Assembly (NCBI GenBank): GCA_012295275.1
Contig: CM022665.1
Coordinates: 15,005,476 to 15,069,475, forward strand
Direction of reading: 5' to 3'
DNA from: Chrysomallon squamiferum
Lineage: Eukaryota > Mollusca > Gastropoda > Neomphalida > Peltospiridae
DNA length: 64,000 bases
The notes below the pieces were generated by a model. The model had not been told where the DNA came from. It was given only the letters and a program-made list of their open reading frames with translations, and searched no databases. Made by a program: the position numbers and the translations under genes. This document shows, piece after piece, positions 40,773 through 47,110 of the stretch (its first letter is position 1; every line of letters begins with the position of its first letter).

Positions 40773-43700
40773 TTTTGATGATTTTTTTGTTTTCAATGGC
40801 TAACATGAATACTGTAATATTTCAGTTATGTGAAAACATACCTTCTGCCTGACAAAACAAGAAGTGGAAAAAGAAAGACAAAGATTAAAAAACACACACT
40901 GAATCCAACCTTCGATGAAGTTCTTAGAGTAAGCAGATATTTTGGTTACAAACAGTTAGTTACCTCATAATTAACAACCATTTTTAATATTCATTTGTTG
41001 AAATAACACCAACCTATGATACCTGTTCTAGAAAATATGGTTAAATTAACAACTTTTGATATCTGTTCTAGGAGATTTTGGTTGAATTATCATTCTAGAA
41101 AAGAATTGTTGAATAAACAACTTCTGGTATCTGTTCTGAAGGAAATAGTTGAATTAATAATGATGTTCATTCTTGAAAATAGGCTTGTTCCTGGCTAATA
41201 TTTAATTTCTTTTTAGTGTTTTTTGAAAGAATCTATATAATCAGCATAATATTTTTCCCACACAGCTATGGGATTGCTTCTTTTGGGTATATAATTCACA
41301 AATGCGATTTACATATGTTTTTCAGTATGTCATATCAAATTGTTTGTCATTTCTTTTCAGTACAGTACATTAAATGTTTCATTTTAGTATCAAAGATATT
41401 TTGATTCAGTAAGTGATATTAAAAATATTTTTGTTTCAGAATGTGATATCAAAGATGCTTTGTTCAGTATGTGATATTAAAGATATTTTTGTTTCTTTGT
41501 GTGATAATGAAGGTATTTTTGTTTCAGTATGTGATATCAAAGAGTGAAGTAGAAAACAGAGTTCTGTGGGTGACTGTTTGGCACAATGATCCATTTGGTC
41601 GCAATGACTTCCTAGGAGAAGTGATGATCTCCCTTGAATGTTACAAGTTTGGAGACTCAGCTCCAAGATGGTATCTGCTTCAAGAAAGGGTATGTTTGCT
41701 TCTAATCTGTTCTATGTCTGAATACTTGTTTTCTGTTACTGTTGTTTTTGGATGTTATATATGACATTATACATTTATCTAATGTTATTTTGTTTTCATA
41801 TTTCTGTATTATTTATGTTTTAGATAAATGTTAAAATTTCATAAAAATAGTAACAAAAACAACAAAGTAATAATTGTTTGGAGTAATTTGTCAAATCTGG
41901 ACAAACAAACAATAAATCAATAAATTTATTTTTTTATGTTAATTGTTCCTGGTGCAGTCAGTGAGTTATATCCTGTTCCGACCACTTATCTGTGATTTCT
42001 TTAACACAGGTTATCGTATTGTTCACAGGAAGATGCAAATAAAAACTTTCTTGCTGTTAACTGATAAAAATAATTATTGAAATGAAAAGAGAGGATTACT
42101 TTTGATCAAATTATCATTATAACATCAAAAATATGTTTTGACTTAATTAAACTCAAGAGATGTTGTTAACTGATTAAACAACATGCATATATATATATTA
42201 TACAATAAATTGTTGGTTTTTTTGTCTTTTTCAAATTTATTTATTTATTATTATTATTATAATTTTAATTTTTTTTTTTTTTTTTTTTTTTTTTAACTTC
42301 AGCATTTGTGTTTCTGACCAACTTTTTAGTTAAAATTAAATGGATTGTTCATTTCTTTTTCTTTCAGCTGGAGTTGCCTGAACACTCCCTATGTTACAAA
42401 GGTGATTTAGTTCTGTCTCTGAAATACGTCACACCAGATCAGATTGAAAGTCCAAGCAAGAAGGGAAAGTCCAAGAAAAACAAGGAGTCCAGCAAAGGAG
42501 AACTTCATGTGTTTGTCAAAGAATCACACAACCTAACTGCAGTGAGATCCAATGGCACTTCTGATCCATTCTGTAAAGGGTAAATTTTACTGCTTAGATT
42601 TTGGGGGTTTTTTTTAATAAGAATTTGTTTTAATTTTTAATTTTTTAATTTTTGTATTATAATGTGAGAGCAGTATTTTCCTGTTGCACTTTGGGTTCTT
42701 TCTGCAAAGGGTAAATTATTATTATTTTTTTTTTAAATCTTTTCTTTCATTGTAAACTTGACAACAGTATAGGTCCAGTTACACTTTCTAACAATTCTGC
42801 AAAGGTTTGTAAATCTCTTTTTTTTTTTTTTTTAATAACAGTTTGATCACAGTGTACTTGAGATGATATTTCTAAATTTTCACAAATTTTATTTATCAAA
42901 CTTTGTAGTTTTAGGCAAAGGTTAGTATTTCATTGTTAATTGGGTTATAACAGTAAAATCTAACGCTACTTTTACATCAAATAGGGATAGGTTAAGTACC
43001 ATTTACATTTTTATTTGTTAACCTAAAAGCAATCAGATTAAATGGCAAATTAGATCATTTCCATGAAGGAAACATCGTACATATTTCAGTCCCAGTGAAC
43101 GTTAGCCACACTAGCTACTTTTATTGCGTGGGAAAATTCATGTAAAAGGTTCATTGCAGCTATCAAAAAAATAAAATAAAAAGAATTTTTTTCATGGCAG
43201 CAAGATCTTTTCTTTTCTCCTCATTTGCCTGCTCTTTATCCACATGTATGATGTTATGTAAATGAAAACATTAATTACCAACCGATTAGTGCTGCATACT
43301 GTATTGTCCATCATTTTGCAAATTTGTTCCATCATAATTCACTAACTCAGTATAATAATGCTGCCAAGAATAAGAAATAATAGACTTTGATATCAAAATG
43401 ACATTTTAACCATGGAATGAAAAATGTTTTCTGTCAAATGTAAAAATATTTAATATTAATTCAGTGTTTGTCTAGACTGGACAATAGGATTAATGTGCAG
43501 TTTGTAAGAAAAAAAACAATTCTGTTGTATAGCTGTCACAGGTGAATTAATGGTCCACTGAGGCATGGCAAACTGTCAGCTACTATTATTATGGAAATTA
43601 TTTTCATGTTACGTTGTTCAGATTAATTAGTACATTTTCATTGTTAAAAACACAAAACAATTTATGTATATTTAATTTATGCACATCTGTGATGAGGTAG

Positions 43701-46662
43701 CCAGAATAATAATAATAATAATAAAAAATATATATATATATATATATATGAATGTGTTTATATTCAGATAAGTGATAAATTATATTTGAGCATTGTTTTT
43801 TTCTGGGTTTTTTTTTATTAGTATGTTTTCTTTATTGTATACAACATACTATATGCATAACTAACAGAAATATTTATTATGAATACAAAATGAAAACAAA
43901 AAATGTACTTAAATTATTACTAAATTATAATGAGTTTTTTTCTTTTTCTTTTTTTTTAATTTAAAATAAGCAAATACATATAGATAAGCAGTTATTTAAA
44001 TAAATATTTTCTAGACAGTTGTTGTTTGTTAAAAATGTTTATTTGTTTTTCTATAAGTAAAAATATTTCTAATTTTGTCATAAATGTTAAAAGCAAATGA
44101 GCATTATGTTTATAATTTTTTATATAGAATAGTATATGTTTTTTTATATCCCATTATCCCTACATTTCTGTACCTTTCTAATGTAACAACTTTAAGTATA
44201 TAGTAAACACTTTTTTTAATGTATATACATTCGAAATAAGTTTCTGAATAGCAGTAACTATTGTAATGACTTCAAGCCTTGTTACTAACATCTACCTTTT
44301 ATTTTGACATCATAAACAGTTTTCCCTGTAATAATTTTACATTTCACTTCAGCATTGCAAATATGTTTACCTTTATGTTCATCCCTGTAAACATTTTACA
44401 ATACATTTGAGCATTGTCAGCATTTTACATTTCATTCCAACATTGTGGACTTTTTTACATTTCATTTCAGCATTGTAAACATTTTATCTTATTTCAGTAT
44501 TATAAATAGTTAACCATTGTTTCTCTTACTGACACAAGAGCAGCTGTGGTAAATAAACACAAACACATTAACAAAGGCCATTGTATGTTCTCATCTGTCT
44601 CTGGGATGGTGCTTATAAATAAATCTCTAGCTGCCAATTCAAAAAAGAATAAAAGTTGCCCATTTTGTGATGTCAGACTATTTTTCCAGTCCTGTTTCTG
44701 TTTATTGTGAACCACATATATACATCTGTGTATGTATTTATATATCTATGTATGCATGTATGTTTGTATGTAAAATACTTTTGAACTGTTTACAATGGTT
44801 GAATTTATCATTAAATAAAGTATTTCTTCCTTAATTCAGCTACCTGTTGCCAGAAAAGAACAAGAGTGTGAAACAGAAGACTCCAGTGGTGAAGAGGAAC
44901 TGCAATCCAGAGTGGAATCACATATTTGTTTTTGAAGATGTGAGTCTGGAAGAGCTGAGACAGAGGAGTCTTGAGCTGACCATCTGGGACTATGACAGAC
45001 TCACTAGCAATGATTTTCTTGGAGGTGTTCGACTCAATCTTGGCACTGGTATGTACATCCATGGTCATAACTACATTGAGGCAAATGCCTCAAACCTAAA
45101 CTGACTGGGGTTTTTTAGGTATTTTTAAGAATCAAGGAATTTGTGTCTTTCAAGTTGGAGCTTCTGGGGGCCTTAAGTGGGCCCAAGACCCCTCGCTCAA
45201 ATTGGATTTTTCCCGCTCCACTTAGCAATTAGGTGTTTTTGCCTCATTTCAAAAAGAGTCTAGTTACAGCCATGACATCATCATTTTTTTGGTAATAGAG
45301 TGTCTCTGTAACAGGATCAACAGCAAAAGAGCAAGCATCATATCTCCTGAGCCTTTTTATTGTTTCAAATAGTCTCAAAAGGAACTAAGTAACTACTATT
45401 TTGCCTTGAAACATTTTATAATTACTACTTTCAAATTGTGTTGATTGCTGTTAGAGTATCCTTTTTTGTCAAGATTCTTGCAGCTCCAGCAATGTTATTC
45501 TGCTGTGTAATATTCATTTATTCATGTAAAGGGAATAAAGACATTTTATATTTCTACTTACAAAATAATTTTAATTGTTTTAATTATCCTTTTTGTAACA
45601 TTACTTGTACCTCCAGTATGTATGTAAGTACAAAGTTTAGTTTGTAATATGTGAGAGTCATAAAATCAAAGGAATAAACATATCTGTCAGGCATTTTATA
45701 ATTATTACTTAGAAATAGTTTTAACTAAATCTTTTTTTTGCTTGTAAATTCATTATATGTCTTAATCCAAATTCAGTCTTTAATATAAATCTTAAAATCA
45801 AAAGAGTAAACACAATATCCATCAAAGCATATTTTCAGCTGCTCTTAAAGTCTCTTTTTTCATTCATTTTAATTTTTTGTTTTTAAATATTTTTCATATT
45901 TCTGATTATGTTCTGGCTTGGTGTTTCGTGGGTCATTTCTGCTGATTGCATCTACTTGGCCATTTCCAAGATCAGCATGTTTATGAAAGCCTGTTTATAG
46001 ACTAATTTTCCAGCTTTTAGAAAGTTTTAAATAAAAGATTTCTTGATGTGTAATTTGAAAGAGTAAAAACAAAATAAATAAAATAATATTGCGACAAGAA
46101 TGGGCTTCATATCATATAATCACTTGTTTACAATCAGTTATCTGAATAGCATCCAGTCTTCTTTACTAACACTTCCTTCTGTTTCATCATCATAAACAGT
46201 TTTCCATTTATTTCAGTGTCTTAAATTGTTTTCTTCTATTCAACACTGTTAACTGTTTACATCTTTTTTCAGCTTTGTAAACCTTTTATATTTCAGCACT
46301 GTAAATATTGTACATGTCTTTTCAGCACTGTAAACATTTTATATCTGTATGTGTGTGTGTGTGTGTATTTCTTTTGAGTGATACCTTATAATTATTCATA
46401 ATAAATTGATTAAAGTGTTAAACAGTCATTCATTTATTCATGTTAAGGTGTCTTTTAATAACTGTTTTCATTTGGTTTATGTTATTGGCATTTTGTCTTC
46501 ACTTTGTTTGCAGGTGTGTACGGTGGTCAGCCTGTGGACTGGATGGACGCACGTGGGGAGGAGGTCTACATCTGGAAGTCCATTTTTGAGCGTCCGAACA
46601 TTTGGATACAGGCAACAGTTGGACTAAGACATACAATGGGCAAAAGTGAAATAAAGAAATAA
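7470..46662 (+). CDS. SYTL: Synaptotagmin-like protein (Slp/bitesize family), whole gene, 13 coding exons
   Basis: Joined exons: 7470-7579, 8260-8472, 8996-9111, 20277-21212, 28024-30243, 35473-35651, 36995-37078, 40168-40352, 40826-40928, 41528-41689, 42368-42579, 44840-45048, 46514-46662, giving about 1,625 residues. Residues 1-119 form the Slp homology (Rab27-binding) domain: helix SHD1, a zinc finger with Cys 62, 65, 79, 82, 87, 90, 101 and 104, then the SHD2 motif WLTGEW. Residues about 147-1286 are a Ser/Thr/acidic linker. C2A covers about 1305-1435 and C2B about 1470-1610, ending shortly before the stop. Known family role: Rab27 effectors that tether secretory vesicles to phosphoinositide membranes; fly bitesize also organises apical actin. 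The zinc finger resembles SYTL3/4/5, but the linker is far longer than in human SYTL4/5 and recalls bitesize. Exon structure is inferred from splice sites, phase and homology; untranslated exons are not determined. Confidence 0.9.
8260..8472 (+). CDS. SYTL: SYTL exon 2: FYVE-like zinc finger of the Rab-binding domain
   Basis: Acceptor TTTTTACAG ends at 8259 and the donor is GTAAGT at 8473. The exon encodes the end of the SHD1 helix and a zinc finger with spacing C-x2-C-x13-C-x2-C-x4-C-x2-C-x10-C-x2-C (Cys 62 to 104). This finger is present in SYTL3/4/5 and rabphilin-type proteins and absent from SYTL1/2, so it places the gene with the zinc-finger Slps. All eight ligands are present. Confidence 0.9.
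8996..9111 (+). CDS. SYTL: SYTL exon 3: SHD2 motif of the Rab-binding domain
   Basis: Acceptor TTTTTCCAG ends at 8995 and the donor is GTAAGT at 9112. It encodes [12 protein letters not shown] followed by a basic stretch. The (S/T)GxW(F/I)(Y/F) core is the diagnostic SHD2 contact motif for Rab27/Rab3 effectors. It ends in phase 1, matching exon 4. The next intron is about 11.2 kb, the longest in the gene. Confidence 0.88.
10530..11330 (+). promoter_or_regulatory. Candidate internal promoter/enhancer patch in SYTL intron 3
   Basis: This stretch has a less extreme base composition than the surrounding intron and carries few simple repeats. Visible motifs include a forkhead-like TGTAAACA near 10526-10533, CCAAT at 11075-11079, an octamer ATTTGCAT at 11236-11243 and inverted CCAAT (ATTGG) at 11256-11260. 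It lies directly before the candidate alternative first exon at 11331. Motif matches of this size occur by chance, so this is inference only. Confidence 0.25.
11331..11394 (+). CDS. Candidate alternative first coding exon of SYTL (isoform without Rab-binding domain)
   Basis: ATG at 11331 opens a 21-codon frame ([20 protein letters not shown]) ending at a possible donor GTAATA at 11395. The leftover G is in phase 1, exactly what exon 4 at 20277 requires. The frame is closed by an in-frame TAG about 65 bases upstream, so this ATG is the first. It cannot act as an internal exon from the nearby AG at 11319-11320, because the frame demanded by exon 3 meets a stop. Fly bitesize and vertebrate SYTL2 are known to make isoforms lacking the N-terminal domain, which makes this plausible. 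There is no expression evidence, and a chance ORF cannot be excluded. Confidence 0.35.
12245..12530 (+). repeat. Decayed tandem repeat in intron 3
   Basis: Variants of TATCCAAATAACAATGGAT followed by TTGCCATTTGT and CAAGTG recur at about 45-65 base spacing, at least five times. Confidence 0.7.
12835..13175 (+). repeat. Decayed tandem repeat in intron 3
   Basis: Variants of TGTTTACACAGAATATAATT recur about every 25-35 bases, roughly ten times, interrupted by a T-run near 13020. Confidence 0.7.
14533..14618 (+). repeat. Partial third copy of the core element
   Basis: Starts GTGTGGTTTTGATCAGATTA and continues to GATGAAACTGCC, then breaks off into a TA repeat. It carries the first third of the core with a four-base deletion near CTCCTTG. 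It lies about 660 bases before the full copy B. Confidence 0.85.
14762..15820 (+). repeat. Duplicated segment, copy B, in SYTL intron 3
   Basis: Collinear with 3203-3998 but with about 200 extra bases between the first block (14762-14905) and the core (15198-15456). The T-rich tail after the core also aligns in outline. Confidence 0.85.
15198..15456 (+). repeat. 259-base conserved core, copy B
   Basis: Nearly identical to 3447-3705 over its whole length, including AATGATGAAATGACGATTAA and GATTCCAGTCTAGTGATGTA. Lies in intron 3 of SYTL in the same orientation as the gene. Confidence 0.85.
18770..19250 (+). repeat. T-rich decayed repeat of TTCCATCATCATATTCATTA type
   Basis: Phrases TTCCATCATCATATTCATTATT, with losses, recur between 18950 and 19130, embedded in TTTATTCATT sequence. 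It gives a long hydrophobic reading at 18669-19070 that is composition-driven rather than coding. Confidence 0.6.
20277..21212 (+). CDS. SYTL: SYTL exon 4: first long linker exon
   Basis: Acceptor TTTTTATAG ends at 20276 and the donor is GTGAGT at 21213. It starts [13 protein letters not shown] and runs open for 936 bases, encoding a Ser-, Asp- and Glu-rich region (residues about 147-458) with no recognisable domain. The short basic-hydrophobic patch [18 protein letters not shown] near its end is the only segment that looks structured. CpG-containing codons are commoner here than in the introns. Such linkers are typically disordered and hold phosphorylation and partner-binding sites; no specific partner can be read from the sequence. 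Confidence 0.88.
21676..21756 (+). repeat. TC dinucleotide microsatellite
   Basis: About 35 TC units, interrupted once by TTTC near the end; the purine strand gives an Arg-Glu reading that is not a gene. Confidence 0.95.
23559..23650 (+). repeat. GT microsatellite with TTAG interruptions
   Basis: GT units broken by TTAGTGTGTAT phrases repeated twice. Confidence 0.9.
28024..30243 (+). CDS. SYTL: SYTL exon 5: very long linker exon with a degenerate repeat
   Basis: Acceptor TGTTTTGTTGCCAG ends at 28023 and the donor is GTAGAT at 30244. The 2,220-base exon starts with a Gly/Lys/His-rich stretch ([14 protein letters not shown]) and continues as a Ser/Thr/Asp-rich linker, residues about 459-1198. 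The open frame also extends upstream through 27918, but an acceptor there would break phase. Near the 3' end (29776-30060) the protein becomes a degenerate repeat around [10 protein letters not shown]. An exon this long between short ones is consistent with a disordered, fast-evolving linker. Confidence 0.88.
29776..30060 (+). repeat. In-frame degenerate peptide repeat ([10 protein letters not shown] type) in SYTL exon 5
   Basis: About ten variants of a 7-15 residue unit follow one another, such as [40 protein letters not shown] and [12 protein letters not shown]. The DNA shows matching repeated phrases around ACCAGTTTCAGACACTAA. The reading frame stays open throughout, so the array expanded in codon multiples. 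It is rich in phosphorylatable Ser/Thr with Pro spacing. Confidence 0.8.
31419..31520 (+). repeat. TATC/TGTC tetranucleotide array ending in TA units
   Basis: Mixed TATC, TTTC and TGTC units for about 80 bases, then a TA run; preceded by GT runs at 31327-31350 and 31389-31404. Confidence 0.9.
31936..32820 (+). repeat. Decayed minisatellite in SYTL intron 5, period about 75 bases
   Basis: The block GTGTGATAAAGGTGCTTTTA, then CAGTGCAATTTGC, TAATGATTTTGAA and ATTTAATT recurs at 31936, 32010, 32078, 32145 and, more decayed, at about 32205-32270, 32415, 32560 and 32750. Spacing is regular in the first part and blurs later. Confidence 0.8.
34078..34093 (+). other. Possible 16-base micro-exon or alternative start in SYTL intron 5
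   Basis: TTCTTTATTCATAG ends at 34077 and GTGAGC begins at 34094, enclosing 16 bases that start with ATG. As an alternative start it would read MLLIH and leave one G, phase-matching exon 6. As an internal exon after exon 5 it would shift frame, and joining it to the AG at 34184 reaches TGA at once. The good flanking splice signals may be coincidence. Confidence 0.15.
35473..35651 (+). CDS. SYTL: SYTL exon 6: linker
   Basis: Acceptor GATATTTTACAG ends at 35472. It joins exon 5 to make an Asp codon and reads [19 protein letters not shown] onward, Ser/Gly/His-rich, ending SVEE. The preferred donor is GTTGGT at 35652 (phase 0), which fits exon 7. A second GT at 35656 would break phase. Base composition is clearly more GC-rich than the flanks. 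Confidence 0.82.
35652..36994 (+). other. SYTL: SYTL intron 6
   Basis: Contains an ATT array at 36170-36212, a GT array at 36627-36673 and a GT/TATG-rich stretch to about 36870. No other exon seen. Confidence 0.8.
36995..37078 (+). CDS. SYTL: SYTL exon 7: short acidic exon before C2A (possible cassette)
   Basis: Acceptor TTATTAG ends at 36994 and the donor GTAAGT at 37079 is perfect. The 84 bases encode [20 protein letters not shown] plus a basic tail. Length is a multiple of three with phase 0 on both sides, so it can be skipped without changing frame. A second AG five bases downstream would bring an in-frame stop. The acceptor has a weak pyrimidine tract, which would suit regulated inclusion. 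Confidence 0.7.
37265..39400 (+). repeat. Dispersed and tandem GTAAC-rich repeats in SYTL intron 7
   Basis: Phrases such as AAATGTAACTGAAATTA occur in two clusters (37265-37440 and 38855-39400). In the second cluster a longer block, GGAAATAAATTAATGTGCTC through TCAGTGTAACTTAAAGTAAC and TACAAAATGTAACA, recurs at about 38810, 38970 and 39155, period about 170. Confidence 0.75.
40097..40164 (+). repeat. ATT/AGT microsatellite forming the tract of the exon 8 acceptor
   Basis: ATT units, then AGT units, then ATT units run directly into ACAG at 40164-40167, the C2A exon acceptor. No other pyrimidine tract lies between the repeat and the AG. Confidence 0.9.
40168..40352 (+). CDS. SYTL: SYTL exon 8: start of C2A
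   Basis: The acceptor CAG ends at 40167 and the donor is GTAAGT at 40353. It encodes [19 protein letters not shown] and then the first C2A strands ([20 protein letters not shown]) and calcium loop 1 ([12 protein letters not shown]). Both loop-1 aspartates are present. The [11 protein letters not shown] lead-in is typical of the region before C2A in Slps. Its polypyrimidine tract is replaced by an ATT microsatellite. Confidence 0.93.
40430..40545 (+). repeat. Short decayed tandem repeat after exon 8
   Basis: Two to three variants of CAGAAATTTTATAACAGTAT with TAAGCAAAGTTT between them, period about 50. Confidence 0.65.
40826..40928 (+). CDS. SYTL: SYTL exon 9: C2[11 protein letters not shown] segment
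   Basis: Acceptor ATATTTCAG ends at 40825 and the donor is GTAAGC at 40929. It reads [20 protein letters not shown] and then [10 protein letters not shown], the C2A strand 4 polybasic patch and the NPxF(D/N)E motif. Lysine-rich strand 4 residues in this family bind acidic phospholipids. Confidence 0.95.
41005..41185 (+). repeat. Decayed tandem repeat in SYTL intron 9
   Basis: The phrase CAACTTTTGATATCTGTTCT, then AGAAAAT.GTTGAATTA, recurs three to four times with period about 50-65. Confidence 0.75.
41319..41545 (+). repeat. Tandem copies of the exon 10 splice junction
   Basis: Variants of TTTGTTTCAGTATGTGATAT followed by (C/T)AAAGA occur at about 41319, 41380-41418, 41431, 41461, 41490 and finally 41516 at the real acceptor. 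The period is about 30-40. The last copy supplies the true splice site and first exon codons. Confidence 0.85.
41528..41689 (+). CDS. SYTL: SYTL exon 10: end of C2A
   Basis: Acceptor TTTTTGTTTCAG ends at 41527 and the donor is GTATGT at 41690. It encodes [34 protein letters not shown] and PRWYLLQER. Calcium loop 3 reads [10 protein letters not shown]: the first of the three usual loop-3 aspartates is His, as is common in Slps, and the other two remain. Upstream copies of the splice junction create competing acceptors. Confidence 0.95.
42368..42579 (+). CDS. SYTL: SYTL exon 11: C2A-C2B hinge and start of C2B
   Basis: Acceptor TTTTCTTTCAG ends at 42367 and the donor is GTAAAT at 42580. It encodes [12 protein letters not shown], a lysine-rich hinge ([15 protein letters not shown]) and the first C2B strand [14 protein letters not shown]2B loop 1 reads [11 protein letters not shown]: the first calcium-ligand position is Arg, and the second aspartate remains. 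Confidence 0.95.
42580..44839 (+). other. SYTL: SYTL intron 11
   Basis: GTAAAT donor and AATTCAG acceptor. The opening is a short repeat: CTGCAAAGGGTAAATT recurs at about 42571, 42701 and 42791. A TA run lies at 43728-43750 and a decayed array at 44240-44520. Confidence 0.8.
44240..44520 (+). repeat. Decayed tandem repeat in intron 11
   Basis: TTACATTTCATTTCAGCATT with GTAAACATT recurs every 35-45 bases, about six times. A related array lies in intron 12. Confidence 0.75.
44840..45048 (+). CDS. SYTL: SYTL exon 12: core of C2B
   Basis: Acceptor CTTAATTCAG ends at 44839 and the donor is GTATGT at 45049. It reads [73 protein letters not shown] and FLGG(V/L)RL are strong Slp C2B signatures, and loop 3 keeps three aspartates. 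Related decayed repeats lie in the introns on both sides. Confidence 0.95.
45410..45850 (+). repeat. Decayed tandem repeat in intron 12, period about 150
   Basis: Three copies start with ACATTTTATAATTACTACTT-like phrases at about 45411, 45541 and 45693, each followed by TATCCTTTTTTG, a CTCCAG.A.TGT phrase and GG(A/G)ATAAA. Confidence 0.7.
46140..46345 (+). repeat. Decayed tandem repeat in intron 12, related to the intron 11 array
   Basis: TTTCAGCACTGTAAACATTT-type units recur five to six times. The lead-in CATCATAAACAGTTTTCC also occurs in the intron 11 copy near 44308. Confidence 0.75.
46514..46662 (+). CDS. SYTL: SYTL exon 13: end of C2B and stop codon
   Basis: Acceptor CTTTGTTTGCAG ends at 46513. 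It reads [39 protein letters not shown] and a short tail ending SEIKK, with TAA at 46660-46662. VDWMD plus W..M/I....N.W is the conserved C-terminal helix and strand of Slp C2B. The length ends where family members end. Confidence 0.95.
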
Positions 46663-46744
46663 ACAAAACTGAGTTACCTAACTTGAAATTTGCCCTATCT
46701 CAGCTGATGAGCTGATTTCACCACATAATGATATGTAAATTGTC

Positions 46745-47110
46745 CATTTTGGTTAAACTGAATTCCCTGTTACACTGTATATAACTTGTAATTTTGAAAT
46801 CTTAGTTGAAGTGAATTCCCTGTTTGACATAGTTTGTAATTTGGAAATCTTAATGAATTCCCTGCTATAAATAATTTGTAATTTTGAAATCATCATGAAT
46901 TCCCTGTTTTACATAACTTGTAATATTGAAATCCTAGTTAAACTGAATTCCCTGTTTGACATAATTTGTAATTTGAACATACATATATATATTCTGTTAT
47001 ATTTGTAACTTGAAAATCTAAATTAAATGGAATTCCATTTTATACATTACTTGTAATTTAGGAATGCAGGTTAAACTGTATTACTGCTTATAATTCTAGG
47101 TATAACTGTA
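46745..47110 (+). repeat. Decayed minisatellite in the SYTL 3' UTR
   Basis: About seven variants of GTTAAACTGAATTCCCTGTT followed by ACATAACTTGTAATTTTGAA, period about 45-65. Starts roughly 85 bases after the stop codon. Confidence 0.85.
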
